From NCBI GenBank assembly GCA_035945515.1, contig DASZAE010000136.1, forward strand, positions 1 to 21,206: DNA of 21,206 nucleotides. The letters are read 5' to 3'. Below, in pieces: positions 13,807 to 21,192 of the stretch. Source of the stretch: RH2-MAG17b sp035945515. GTDB lineage: Bacteria > Acidobacteriota > Terriglobia > UBA7540. The notes beneath the pieces are model-generated. The model saw only the letters and a list, made by a program, of their open reading frames with translations. It was not told the DNA's origin and did not search any database. Position 1 is the stretch's first letter. Each line of letters opens with the position of its first letter. Position numbers and translations under genes: made by a program.

Positions 13807-14451
13807 ATGAGCCTACTGAAATACCAACGAAAACGGCGCTTCGGTATTACGCCCGAACCATCAGGCGGGAAACGTGTAACCCCGAAGCGAGGCCGAGGCC
13901 TGATTTACGTGGTCCAAAAGCATAACGCGTCGCACCTCCACTACGATTTCCGGATCGAGTGGAACGGAGTTCTCCTCTCCTGGGCGGTGCCGAAAGGACC
14001 ATCGCTCGATCCATCGATAAAACGCTTGGCGACCCGAGTGGAGGATCACCCAATCGACTATGCCTCCTTTGAAGGTGTCATACCTCAGAAGGAGTATGGC
14101 GCCGGCACCGTGATGGTGTGGGACAAGGGAACCTGGGCGCCGGAAAGCGAGGAAGTTGATGCCGCTTTGCGCAAGGGCGAATTGAAGTTCACGCTTCGCG
14201 GCAAGAAGTTGAAAGGATCATGGGTTTTGGTCCACATTCGCGGCTTTGGCAATAAACCCAGCCAATCGAGTTGGCTCCTCATCAAGCACCGCGATCGATA
14301 TGCGTTGACGAAGGACATTACAAAAATCGAACCATATTCCGCCGCCAGCCACCGTCTTCTTGTTGACATCGCCCGTGACGAAGGAGGCGATGTCAAGAGA
14401 GCTGCAACGGGCGATCCGGCCGCGATAAGACACAGGTTAAGACAACGCTGA
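13807..14451 (+). CDS. Stand-alone LigD 3'-phosphoesterase domain protein
   Basis: Manganese-dependent 3'-end-healing enzyme that removes 3' phosphates and ribonucleosides before ligation in NHEJ. 214 residues, only this domain. The N-terminus MSLLKYQRKRRFGITPEPSG matches the start of LigD proteins. His39, His45, Asp47, Arg49, His81 and Tyr85 correspond, at a constant offset of 3, to the active-site residues I recall for Pseudomonas aeruginosa LigD (His42, His48, Asp50, Arg52, His84, Tyr88). SWAVPKGPSLDP and EYGAGTVMVWDKGTW are also typical. The ligase gene starts 47 bases downstream in a different frame with its own ribosome site. All key residues being present argues for an active protein rather than debris of a fused LigD. 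Confidence 0.93.
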   Translation: MSLLKYQRKRRFGITPEPSGGKRVTPKRGRGLIYVVQKHNASHLHYDFRIEWNGVLLSWAVPKGPSLDPSIKRLATRVEDHPIDYASFEGVIPQKEYGAGTVMVWDKGTWAPESEEVDAALRKGELKFTLRGKKLKGSWVLVHIRGFGNKPSQSSWLLIKHRDRYALTKDITKIEPYSAASHRLLVDIARDEGGDVKRAATGDPAAIRHRLRQR

Positions 14452-14498
14452 CCATCTCCGGCTTCTCCCGAATATCTGCGCGGGCATGCGGAGTTCAT

Positions 14499-15422
14499 TT
14501 GAATAATCGAGTTCCATTCCGCATTAAGCCCATGCTTGCGACGCTGGTGCGCGAACCCTTTCACAAACTGGGATGGGTCTACGAGGAAAAGTACGATGGC
14601 GACCGGATCGTTGCCTATAAGGAAGGCGATCAAGTCCAAATGCTATCCAGAACCGGGATCGATCGCACGCGTCAATTCCCTCATATTGCCGCCGAGATCC
14701 GCGGTCTTCAACCCGCAAGCCTGCTCTTCGATGGGGAAGTGGTTGTGTTTGACCACAAGGGCATTTCCCGATTCCAGCTCCTGCAGCAAGGTAAAGGCGA
14801 ACCAGTTTATGCAGTTTTTGATTGTCTTTTTCGTGAGGGGAAGGATCTTCGCGCGGAACCCCTTTCCACAAGGCGCGTGGCGATGGAGCAATCGATTGGC
14901 TCTGGCAAGCTCTTAACGCCCTCCAGGAGGCTCGCTAAAAATGGACTTGAAGCTTACCGCATTGCGAAACGACGGGGTTATGAGGGACTTGTGGCGAAAG
15001 CGCGGTCTTCGCCTTACCGGTCCGGACGTTCTGCCGATTGGCTGAAAGTGAAAGCACACTTGGAGGATGAGTTTCTGATTATAGGATTTACCGAGCCGGC
15101 CGGGGCTCGGAAATATTTCGGCGCGCTTTTGCTCGGGGCCTATGAGAAGACGAACCTACGATATGTTGGAAAGGTTGGCACCGGATTCGATGAAAAAGCT
15201 TTGACTTCGTTGCACCTGAAATTCCGTCCGCTGGTCAGGAATCGCCTGGCTTTGGTTGAACCAGTCTACGAAAAGGAAGTTACTTTTCTTGCTCCCCGGC
15301 TTGTAGCGCAAATCGCCTATCAAGAATGGACAGCGGACATGAAGCTGCGTCAACCTGTCTTCCTCGGCTTGCGGAACGATAAGCGTCCTCGTGAAGTGCG
15401 TATGCCGGAGGACCAAGCATAA
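14499..15422 (+). CDS. Stand-alone LigD-type ATP-dependent DNA ligase
   Basis: Seals nicks using ATP through a lysyl-AMP intermediate. 307 residues: nucleotidyltransferase domain plus OB-fold. Motif I is KYDG with catalytic Lys31; FDGEVVVF follows near 75-82, VFDCLF near 105-110, EGLVAK (motif IV) near 164-169 and DWLKVK (motif V) near 181-186. The C-terminal block SLHLKFRPLV and YQEWTADMKLRQPVFLGLR is the LigD OB-fold end. The start is TTG 14499, supported by GGAG 5 bases upstream; the first ATG (14532 region) would remove residues before motif I. TAA overlaps the ATG of the polymerase gene by one base, so the two are translationally coupled. Confidence 0.94.
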   Translation: MNNRVPFRIKPMLATLVREPFHKLGWVYEEKYDGDRIVAYKEGDQVQMLSRTGIDRTRQFPHIAAEIRGLQPASLLFDGEVVVFDHKGISRFQLLQQGKGEPVYAVFDCLFREGKDLRAEPLSTRRVAMEQSIGSGKLLTPSRRLAKNGLEAYRIAKRRGYEGLVAKARSSPYRSGRSADWLKVKAHLEDEFLIIGFTEPAGARKYFGALLLGAYEKTNLRYVGKVGTGFDEKALTSLHLKFRPLVRNRLALVEPVYEKEVTFLAPRLVAQIAYQEWTADMKLRQPVFLGLRNDKRPREVRMPEDQA

Positions 15423-16333
15423 TGGTTCGGGAAAATCGCTCGTCGAAATCGCCAAAATTGCCTATCACGGTATCGCACCCTGACAAAGTCTTCTGGCCTG
15501 ATGAAGGTTATACGAAGCTCGATTTGGTTGAATTCTACCGGGCTATTTTCCCCAAGCTCATGCCGTATATAAAAGACCGCGTGCTGTCGCTCGAACGCTG
15601 CCCCGACGGCATGCTTGGCCAATGCTTCTTCCAGAAAGAAAAGCCCAAGGGGATGCCGCCAGGTACTCCGACCAAGCGGATAGCACGTGCTAACGGAGCC
15701 AAATCCACGGAGTATGTGGTGGGCGGGTCGCTTACTACACAGCTTGCATTGGTTAATTTGGGTTGCATCGCTGTTCACGTGATGGCTGGCAGGGCCAACT
15801 CTCCCCGGAAGCCAGACTGGATGTGCTTTGATCTCGATCCTGCGTCGAATCAATTTGCGGACGCTGCCAAGGCCGCGCTACACGTGAAGGAAGCATTGGA
15901 CATCCTCGATCTGACATCTTTCGCTAAGACGTCCGGCGGCCGGGGGATCCATGTCTGGGTGCCGCTTCGAGTCGGGCCGGATGCCGACGAAATTCTATCA
16001 TTTGCACGGTCGTTTGTTGCCCGCGTTGCCGCTGCATACCCCAGGGAATTAACCGTGGAGCACTCGATTGCGGCACGCCGTGGGCGAGTGTACCTGGATC
16101 CTTTTCGTAACGGGTTTGGTCAGACAGTAGCGGCGCCGTTTTGTGTGCGTTTGCGCCCAAAAGCGCCCCTATCAACCCCGCTCGATTGGCCGGAAGTGAA
16201 ACCTACGCTAGTCCCGTCTGATTTCAATCTAGGTAATTTCGCAGGGCGGCTCAGAAAAAGCACGTCCTGGCAAGATTTTTTCAAGCGTCGTCAGTTGCTT
16301 AAGGACGCCAGAGAACGGCTTGAGAAACTGTAA
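15422..16333 (+). CDS. Stand-alone LigD-type primase-polymerase (POL) protein
   Basis: Archaeo-eukaryotic-primase-type polymerase that fills ends during NHEJ, adding dNTPs or rNTPs. 303 residues, the size of a whole POL domain. The metal-binding DLD is at 137-139 within DWMCFDLDP, followed by FAKTSGGRGIHVWVPL (168-182) and LDPFRNGFGQTVAAPF (about 227-242), all diagnostic of LigD POL. The N-terminus VSHPDKVFWPDEGYTKLDL is also typical. It starts in a 1-base overlap with the ligase stop. Domain order on the chromosome (PE, ligase, POL) equals that within the single-chain P. aeruginosa LigD, but here each is separate and each lies in a different frame. Confidence 0.95.
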   Translation: MVRENRSSKSPKLPITVSHPDKVFWPDEGYTKLDLVEFYRAIFPKLMPYIKDRVLSLERCPDGMLGQCFFQKEKPKGMPPGTPTKRIARANGAKSTEYVVGGSLTTQLALVNLGCIAVHVMAGRANSPRKPDWMCFDLDPASNQFADAAKAALHVKEALDILDLTSFAKTSGGRGIHVWVPLRVGPDADEILSFARSFVARVAAAYPRELTVEHSIAARRGRVYLDPFRNGFGQTVAAPFCVRLRPKAPLSTPLDWPEVKPTLVPSDFNLGNFAGRLRKSTSWQDFFKRRQLLKDARERLEKL

Positions 16334-16409
16334 GCCAGGGCGGTGTGCGGGCCAGAATGGGTTAATACGTCTAATAATAAAATCAGCGGCGAGCCAAAGA
16401 CACGTGAGG

Positions 16410-16676
16410 CTAATTTTTGGCTTTATTCTTTCCTGTTTTTGAGCCGCTAGATTTGTTGATCGTTCGCGTTCGAATCAGCTTGAGCGCGTCCCCCTTATGA
16501 ATTGCCCGATGATCGCTTTTGGCGCTCTTTATGATGTATTGGGGGTTCTTTGTCGAAGCATGGTGCACATACCCTTTAATTGAAATCTCAGAAACGACCT
16601 TCTTGACAATGGTTCCCCGCACCTTTCCGGCTTCTGAGTTCCATTCGACATGGTCGCCGCGCTTAAAGCTCTTCAT
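16410..16676 (-). CDS. DUF2945 / hypervirulence-associated Tudor-like small basic protein
   Basis: 88 residues from ATG 16676, chosen because AAGG lies 8 bases upstream and the N-terminus MKSFKRGDHVEWNSEAGKVR begins the family fold there; an upstream ATG at 16742 would add 22 unlike residues. The chain is a single small beta-barrel (GDHVEWNSEAG, VRGTIVKKV, PQYIIKSAKSDHRAIHKGDA) followed by a Lys/Ser tail (NKSSGSKTGKNKAKN). I recall this family as DUF2945 or HVA1 TUDOR; no enzymatic residues are evident. Genes of this family often seem to occur near Ku/LigD genes, which is recollection rather than something visible here. It converges with the POL gene and shares its strand with the 45-residue protein 75 bases upstream. 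Confidence 0.72.
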   Translation of the reverse strand: MKSFKRGDHVEWNSEAGKVRGTIVKKVVSEISIKGYVHHASTKNPQYIIKSAKSDHRAIHKGDALKLIRTRTINKSSGSKTGKNKAKN

Positions 16677-16751
16677 TGCAAACCTTTCATTGCGGAATCC
16701 GGTCCAAACCGAACACTGCGCGCCAGAAACCTTGCCAACCATGCAACGTCC

Positions 16752-16889
16752 TTAGCCCTTTTTGCGCTTGAAGAACTCCACTTGTTGCAAACGTTTCTTG
16801 GCCTCTTCTTTTGTCCGGTATGGGCCTCCCAAATTCTTTCCCGTTTTTTCTGAAAGTACTTTGTATCCACCTTTGACTTTTTTGATCAT
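16752..16889 (-). CDS. Small conserved-looking basic protein (KGGYKV family), 45 residues
   Basis: ATG 16887-16889 to TAA 16752-16754, with a strong AAGGAG ribosome site at 16900-16905, about 10 bases upstream. The sequence opens MIKKVKGGYKVLSEKTGKNL and continues GGPYRTKEEAKKRLQQVEFF, ending KRKKG: a beta-hairpin-like half then one amphipathic helix rich in Lys and Glu. This layout is common among small hypothetical proteins of bacteria and phages and I recall close look-alikes, but no function is known to me. It is overlapped by longer chance frames and is easily missed. It probably shares a transcript with the DUF2945 gene downstream. Confidence 0.75.
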   Translation of the reverse strand: MIKKVKGGYKVLSEKTGKNLGGPYRTKEEAKKRLQQVEFFKRKKG

Positions 16890-17010
16890 GTTTTATTTTC
16901 TCCTTTAAGATCTGCATTGCACGGGGAGCCCGTAAAGGAACGGATCAATACGCAAGCGCAGATCCCGCCTTTCTTTCGTCGTGAAACCACTCTCACTGTT
17001 CGCCGGCTAA

Positions 17011-17442
17011 TCATAGACGGATCAATGCCAGGCCCACCGATATGTCGTATACGCGATGCAGGTGTTTTGGCGATTCCTTCACAATCACTTCGAGCGTGGG
17101 TCGCACCTCGGCTTCGATCAGATGGCCGCCCAAAGCGTTGCCTTCGGATGTTCCGAGCACGACGTGCGTGTGGATTTTTGGCTCATCTCTTTCGAGCGCG
17201 ATGTCGCCGGTCAATGACAGCACTTCAACTTGTTCTTTGACGGGTATTTTCTTGTAACTTTTCTTGTCGAGCTCAAAATACCCAAGAACCGCTTCGCGGA
17301 AGCCACCGATACCCGTGATTTGGCACGCTCCCAGTTTTTTCTCCTTTGCGAAGTTCAGTAGCCCGGAAGACACTTTATCCCCCACATCAAAAACAAGCAC
17401 ATAGGTCTTTTCACCATTGCTGTTAATCAATTTAGATTTCAT
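17011..17442 (-). CDS. DUF296 / PPC domain protein
   Basis: 143 residues from ATG 17442. A compact plant-and-prokaryote-conserved (PPC, DUF296) domain: ACQITGIGGFREAVLGYFEL at 39-58, then HTHVVLGTSEGNALGGHLIE at 91-110 with His91, His93 and His107 in the positions that bind metal in this family, and VRPTLEVIV. Bacterial members are trimers of unclear function; no AT-hook is attached here. Its ATG overlaps the stop of the FAD/Fe-S dehydrogenase by ATGA, so the two are coupled and the PPC protein may serve the same process. A longer frame starting at 17655 runs antisense to nothing and merely overlaps the dehydrogenase gene; I reject that start. Confidence 0.87.
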   Translation of the reverse strand: MKSKLINSNGEKTYVLVFDVGDKVSSGLLNFAKEKKLGACQITGIGGFREAVLGYFELDKKSYKKIPVKEQVEVLSLTGDIALERDEPKIHTHVVLGTSEGNALGGHLIEAEVRPTLEVIVKESPKHLHRVYDISVGLALIRL

Positions 17443-20400
17443 GTTCGCCTCTTCATCACCGCCCACAACAGGCCCCCTCCAAGCAATATCGCGCCGGCTG
17501 CGAGTCCCACAGCCGCGGCTCGAACTCGGCCTTGTTTGGCGATACCCCGGCGGGTATCTTCTGTGCCCGATCCTTCGCCGCGCATGGCCATTCGAATGAC
17601 CTCTGCCAGATGCAACGCCTTGCGGTCCGTAGTTTGAGAAATCTGTTCGCGGCAACTGAAGCCGTTTGCGATGATCAAGGTTTCGGGATCGGCTTGCCGC
17701 ACCGCCGGCAGCAGCACTCGCTCGCCCGCCTTGATCGAAACGTCGTAGTGCTCTTTCTCAAACCCGAAGCCTCCCGCCATGCCGCAACAACCCGAATCGA
17801 GAAGCTGAAAATCCAGACCCAGTTTCTTCAGAACTTTCTCTTCGGCGTCCATTTTCATCACCGCTCGGTGATGGCAGTGACCGTGAACGATGGCCTTGCG
17901 ATTCATGAGCGGCGGCTGATAGTCCTCGATGCGCTTCTCCAGGAATTCGCTGAGTAGAAATGTCTGTTGGGACAATCGTTTGGCGTCTTCATCATTAGGA
18001 AAAAGATTCACCAGTTCATCCCGGAAGACGGCCGCGCAGCTTGGTTCCAGAACCACCACCGGAACACCGGCCCGAATTGGGGCGCGCAAGGTTTCAAGGA
18101 TTTCGATCAGAAGCTTTTTTGCGGAATCCAACATGCCGTAGTCATAGAGAGGCCGGCCGCAGCAGAGATTCTGGCGCGGGACTCGAATCCGGCAACCCGC
18201 TGATTCGAGCACCTCAACCGCAGCCTGCGCGGTTCCGGGATGAAAATAGTTGTTGAAGGTATCCGCCCACAGAATGATTTCGGTCTTCGCAGGGGCATCA
18301 CGCATGTCGCGCTCATAACCGCTGTGAAGCCCGCGATGCCGTTTAAACCAGTTTTTGAACGGCTCGTGCGCGAAAGGCGGCATTCTCCGGCGCCGAGAAA
18401 TGCCGGCGGCGAACTTTGCCATGGACCCCAAAACTGGAGCCTGCGCGAAAAAGTTGACCGCGCGAGGAAAGCGCGCGGCGAGTCGCGCCCAGCGGTGGAT
18501 ATATCCTATTGCATAGGCGTGACGGGGCCGAAGTTTGCCTTGATAATAATGGGAAAGAAACTCAGCCTTGTACGTCGCCATGTCCACGTTCACAGGACAA
18601 TCGCCTTTACAGCCTTTGCACGAAAGGCAAAGGTCAAGGGCTTCGAGAACGGAATCTTCCTGCCAGCCATCTCGAATCACTTCCCCGCGCAGCATCTCGA
18701 AGAGTAATCGGGACCTGCCCCGCGTCGAGTGGCGCTCCTCGCGCGTCACCATGTAGCTGGGACACATAGTGCCACCCTCTTCACGGCGGCAGTTCCCGAT
18801 GCCCACGCACCTTAGGGCGGCGCGCGACATGGTCCAGGAATCATCAGGAAATTTGAAATGGGTTTGGGGTCGCCAGGGTTGGTATTGCGCGCCGAGCCGG
18901 AGGTTTTCATCCCGCCGGTACGGATCAACAATCTTGCCGGGATTCATCTTCCATTCCGGATCCCAGATGCGCTTAAATTCCTGAAAGGCATCCACCAGTT
19001 CGTTGCCGAACATGATCGCCAGCAACTCAGCCCGCGACTGCCCATCGCCGTGCTCGCCGGAAAGAGATCCTCCAAAGCGGACCACCAATTCGGCGGCTTC
19101 GTGTGTAAACGCGCGGTACTTTTCGATTCCCGGCTGGCTTTCCAGGTCGAAGTCAATGCGGGTGTGGACGCAGCCCTGGCCGAAGTGCCCGTAAAGGTCG
19201 CAGCCATACTTGTATTTATCCAGCAGCTTGCGAAAGGCACGCAGGTAATTGCCCAGCTTTTCGGGAGGCACGGCGGAGTCTTCCCAACCTTCCCACGTCA
19301 GTGGAGAGGCTGGCACAAACGCTGTTGCGCCGAGTCCGGACTCGCGAAGTTCCCGAAGCCTTTCCTCCTGCCGCTTGTCGTCGTAGAGCCTCATATCGGG
19401 CGGATCGCTGAGCTTCTTCAGTTCTTCCATCGCCTTGCGGGCCTGGGCGTCCGATTGCTCCCTCGATTCACCCCCAAATTCCACCACCAGCCAGCCGCCG
19501 CCTTTCGGCAGCAGCGCCAGATCATCCGTGGCTTTGTGCTTTTTCTTAATATCATCGATGAGACGGTCGTCGAACCCTTCGAGTCCGATAGGCCCGAAGG
19601 CAAGAATCTGAGTCACGTGATCCCCGGCGCTATAAACATCCGGGTATCCGAGCACCAGAAGGGACCGCTTTGGAGGGCTGTAAACCAGGCGCACCGTGGC
19701 TTCAAGAACAACAACGCACGTTCCTTCGCTTCCCACCAGCGCCCGCGCTACGTTGAATCCATTTTCCGGCAAAAGATCATCGAGATTGTAGCCGGAGACG
19801 CGTCGGGGAATTTTCGGATATCGTTGCCGGATGAGGTCCGCATATTTATCCCGCAGCGTCTTGAGCTTGGAATAGATTTCACCGCGGCGTCCGCCAGCCC
19901 GGATAATGGTTTCCAACTCATCGTCGCTGGTCTTGCCCACTTCGAGCTCCAGGCCGTCGTAGGTAAGGACTCTCATGCTTTCGACATTGTCCACCGTTTT
20001 CCCGCCCATCACTGAATGCACGCCGCAGGAATTGTTCCCGATCATTCCGCCCAGCGTGCAATGGGTATGGGTCGAGGGGTCCGGAGCAAACGTCAGGTGG
20101 TATTGTTCAGCGGCATTGCGAAGATCGTCCAACACCACGCCAGGCTGCACGCGGGCGCTCTTGCTTCCCGGATCTAGCTTCACAATGTCGCGCAAATACT
20201 TGGAAATATCCAGGACGACGGCGACGTTACAAGTTTGCCCGGCTAGACTGGTGCCGCCTCCGCGCATCAAAACGGGCGCGCCATAACGCCTGCAGGTGGC
20301 AACGGCTTCTACAACATCCCGGTTGGTCCTGGGAAGAACGACCCCGATCGGAACTTGCCGGTAATTCCCAGCCGCGGTTGCATAGAGCGCGCGCGTTCCG

Positions 20401-20513
20401 CCGTCGAAGCGCACCTCCCCTTGAATTGCGGCTCGCAATTGCGCTTCGAGCGCCTTCTCATCAATTGTGATGGGCTTTGTTCCACCGCCTTCAATTTTTG
20501 AGACGATTTCCAT
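17439..20513 (-). CDS. FAD-linked oxidase fused to Fe-S oxidoreductase (YdiJ-type D-2-hydroxyacid dehydrogenase) with C-terminal membrane helix
   Basis: 1024 residues, close to E. coli YdiJ (about 1018), which oxidises D-2-hydroxyglutarate. Order: PCMH-type FAD-binding domain from about 50 (PIGVVLPRTNRDVVEA, GGGTSLAGQ at 85-93, GGMIGNNSCGVHS), FAD-oxidase C-terminal domain to about 530 ending EHGDGQSRAELL and WKMNPGKIVDP; two 4Fe-4S motifs near 568-640 (CVGIGNCRREEGGTMCPS and CLSCKGCKGDCPVN); and two CCG domains (CCGRPLYDYG near 783, CHHRAVMK and GCCGMAGGFGFEKEHYD near 880-915). The last 25 residues are a hydrophobic helix (AAAVGLAAGAILLGGGLLWA) ending MKRRT, which I do not expect in this family and which would tether it to the membrane. 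AAGGA is 5 bases before the ATG. The exact substrate (D-lactate, glycolate, 2-hydroxyglutarate) is not decidable here. Confidence 0.9.
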   Translation of the reverse strand: MEIVSKIEGGGTKPITIDEKALEAQLRAAIQGEVRFDGGTRALYATAAGNYRQVPIGVVLPRTNRDVVEAVATCRRYGAPVLMRGGGTSLAGQTCNVAVVLDISKYLRDIVKLDPGSKSARVQPGVVLDDLRNAAEQYHLTFAPDPSTHTHCTLGGMIGNNSCGVHSVMGGKTVDNVESMRVLTYDGLELEVGKTSDDELETIIRAGGRRGEIYSKLKTLRDKYADLIRQRYPKIPRRVSGYNLDDLLPENGFNVARALVGSEGTCVVVLEATVRLVYSPPKRSLLVLGYPDVYSAGDHVTQILAFGPIGLEGFDDRLIDDIKKKHKATDDLALLPKGGGWLVVEFGGESREQSDAQARKAMEELKKLSDPPDMRLYDDKRQEERLRELRESGLGATAFVPASPLTWEGWEDSAVPPEKLGNYLRAFRKLLDKYKYGCDLYGHFGQGCVHTRIDFDLESQPGIEKYRAFTHEAAELVVRFGGSLSGEHGDGQSRAELLAIMFGNELVDAFQEFKRIWDPEWKMNPGKIVDPYRRDENLRLGAQYQPWRPQTHFKFPDDSWTMSRAALRCVGIGNCRREEGGTMCPSYMVTREERHSTRGRSRLLFEMLRGEVIRDGWQEDSVLEALDLCLSCKGCKGDCPVNVDMATYKAEFLSHYYQGKLRPRHAYAIGYIHRWARLAARFPRAVNFFAQAPVLGSMAKFAAGISRRRRMPPFAHEPFKNWFKRHRGLHSGYERDMRDAPAKTEIILWADTFNNYFHPGTAQAAVEVLESAGCRIRVPRQNLCCGRPLYDYGMLDSAKKLLIEILETLRAPIRAGVPVVVLEPSCAAVFRDELVNLFPNDEDAKRLSQQTFLLSEFLEKRIEDYQPPLMNRKAIVHGHCHHRAVMKMDAEEKVLKKLGLDFQLLDSGCCGMAGGFGFEKEHYDVSIKAGERVLLPAVRQADPETLIIANGFSCREQISQTTDRKALHLAEVIRMAMRGEGSGTEDTRRGIAKQGRVRAAAVGLAAGAILLGGGLLWAVMKRRT

Positions 20514-20550
20514 GGAAGTCCTTCTGATTTTTTCGAAATTGAGCAGCGTT

Positions 20551-20721
20551 CTAATTCACGGCGTAGCGCGCGGCATCCTGAAGGCGAAGTTCCAGGCCAA
20601 GACCGGGTCTGTCCAAGTCTGGGTATAGGAGGCCGCGACTAGGACGGAGCGCACCTTCAAAAAGCATATTCTCGATGCGGACGTGCCTGTAATCCAGCGT
20701 TCGCTGTAGGGAGAGGAATAT
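20551..20721 (-). pseudogene. C-terminal remnant of an enolase-superfamily (mandelate racemase/muconate-lactonizing-like) gene
   Basis: On the minus strand the frame open from 20721 to the TAG at 20551-20553 encodes about 56 residues: DYRHVRIENMLFEGALRPSR, then GLLYPDLDRPGLGLELRLQD, AARYAVN. This matches the C-terminal ending typical of the family, where the last strand carries a P-G-L-G-L/V-E-L motif followed by the final helix. An in-frame stop (20722-20724) and unrelated, repeat-like sequence lie just upstream, so the (beta/alpha)8 barrel with its catalytic Lys and metal ligands is gone. It is on the same strand as and 37 bases before the FAD/Fe-S dehydrogenase, so the intact gene was probably the first gene of that operon. 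Recognition rests on the short motif only. Confidence 0.65.
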
Positions 20722-20839
20722 TTAGCAGGATCGGCCCGGCGGAGTAAATATCCCTCGGCAGAGCCGGGGGCTTTAGAATGGGCAGCCCCTCAAAGGGGCC
20801 TGGCCGTTACCTTCATGCAGTGCAAAAATGATGTTTGAG

Positions 20840-20945
20840 GCAAAACCCCTCACCCGCCCTCCTACGTCGGGCACCCTCTCCCGCCGGGGAGAGGGCGGAC
20901 ATCCCTTATTTTTCCCCCCACCATCTTCCGTCGGGAGAGGGTGGC
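20840..20945. repeat. CCCTCTCCC/GGGAGAGGG-type dispersed repeat
   Basis: A 9-base perfect stem with a 4-base loop at 20874-20895, preceded by CCCCTCACCCGCCCTCC and followed near 20930 by a second GGGAGAGGGTGG. This kind of sequence is widespread in intergenic DNA of many bacteria; here it lies in the debris region and might also end transcription. Confidence 0.55.
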
Positions 20946-20957
20946 GAGCCCTTCGCT

Positions 20958-21017
20958 TGTCATTCTGAGCCCTTCGGCTTCGCTCAGGGTAAACTCCGCG
21001 AAGTATCCCCGTATTTC
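20958..21017. repeat. Fragment of the dispersed TCATTCTGAG repeat, inverse orientation in part
   Basis: TGTCATTCTGAG at 20958-20969 is identical to 13437-13448. The 29 bases at 20989-21017 match the reverse complement of 13507-13535 at 26 positions. The terminal inverted repeats present around the ku-ligD copy were not seen here. Confidence 0.7.
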
Positions 21018-21192
21018 CGAGGGCCAGTTGGCGAAGGAAAGCATACCGTTAAAAAGCAGAGGTCCATTGTATAATCCAGAGCTTCCGCAAGAGGCCGGAA
21101 GTATCTGCGACGGGGCAGCTTGCGGCGCGTTTACCTGTGTCCGGCGGCATGATGCCGCATCTGCATATTCCTGAAAGGAAGGTCATCGCTCT

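Larger units (their letters stand above)
20514..21192. other. About 680-base region with gene debris, hairpins and dispersed repeats
   Basis: Contains the enolase-superfamily remnant (20551-20721), an imperfect hairpin CCCTCGGC-AGA-GCCGGGGG near 20751-20770, a short hairpin GCCCCT-CAA-AGGGGC near 20787-20801, a 22-base CCCTCTCCC/GGGAGAGGG palindrome (20874-20895), and a fragment of the repeat found between ku and ligD. A TATAAT at 21070-21075 could be the -10 for a gene starting at the right edge, but its -35 is poor. No intact gene seen. Confidence 0.6.

Noticed and set aside
14436..14510. The short gap and frame change between phosphoesterase and ligase genes as a frameshifted single LigD
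   Set aside because: The ligase has GGAG at 5 bases from TTG, the phosphoesterase ends after its domain is complete, and the ligase-POL junction is a clean TAATG overlap; separate genes fit better, although read errors cannot be excluded.
16120..16142. CAGTAGCGGCGCCG resembles the left end of the palindromic repeat
   Set aside because: It encodes the conserved QTVAAPF of the LigD polymerase and lacks the second arm, so the match is coincidental.
18858..20015. 385-residue plus-strand frame
   Set aside because: It is antisense to the FAD-binding half of the YdiJ-type gene, which carries all expected motifs.
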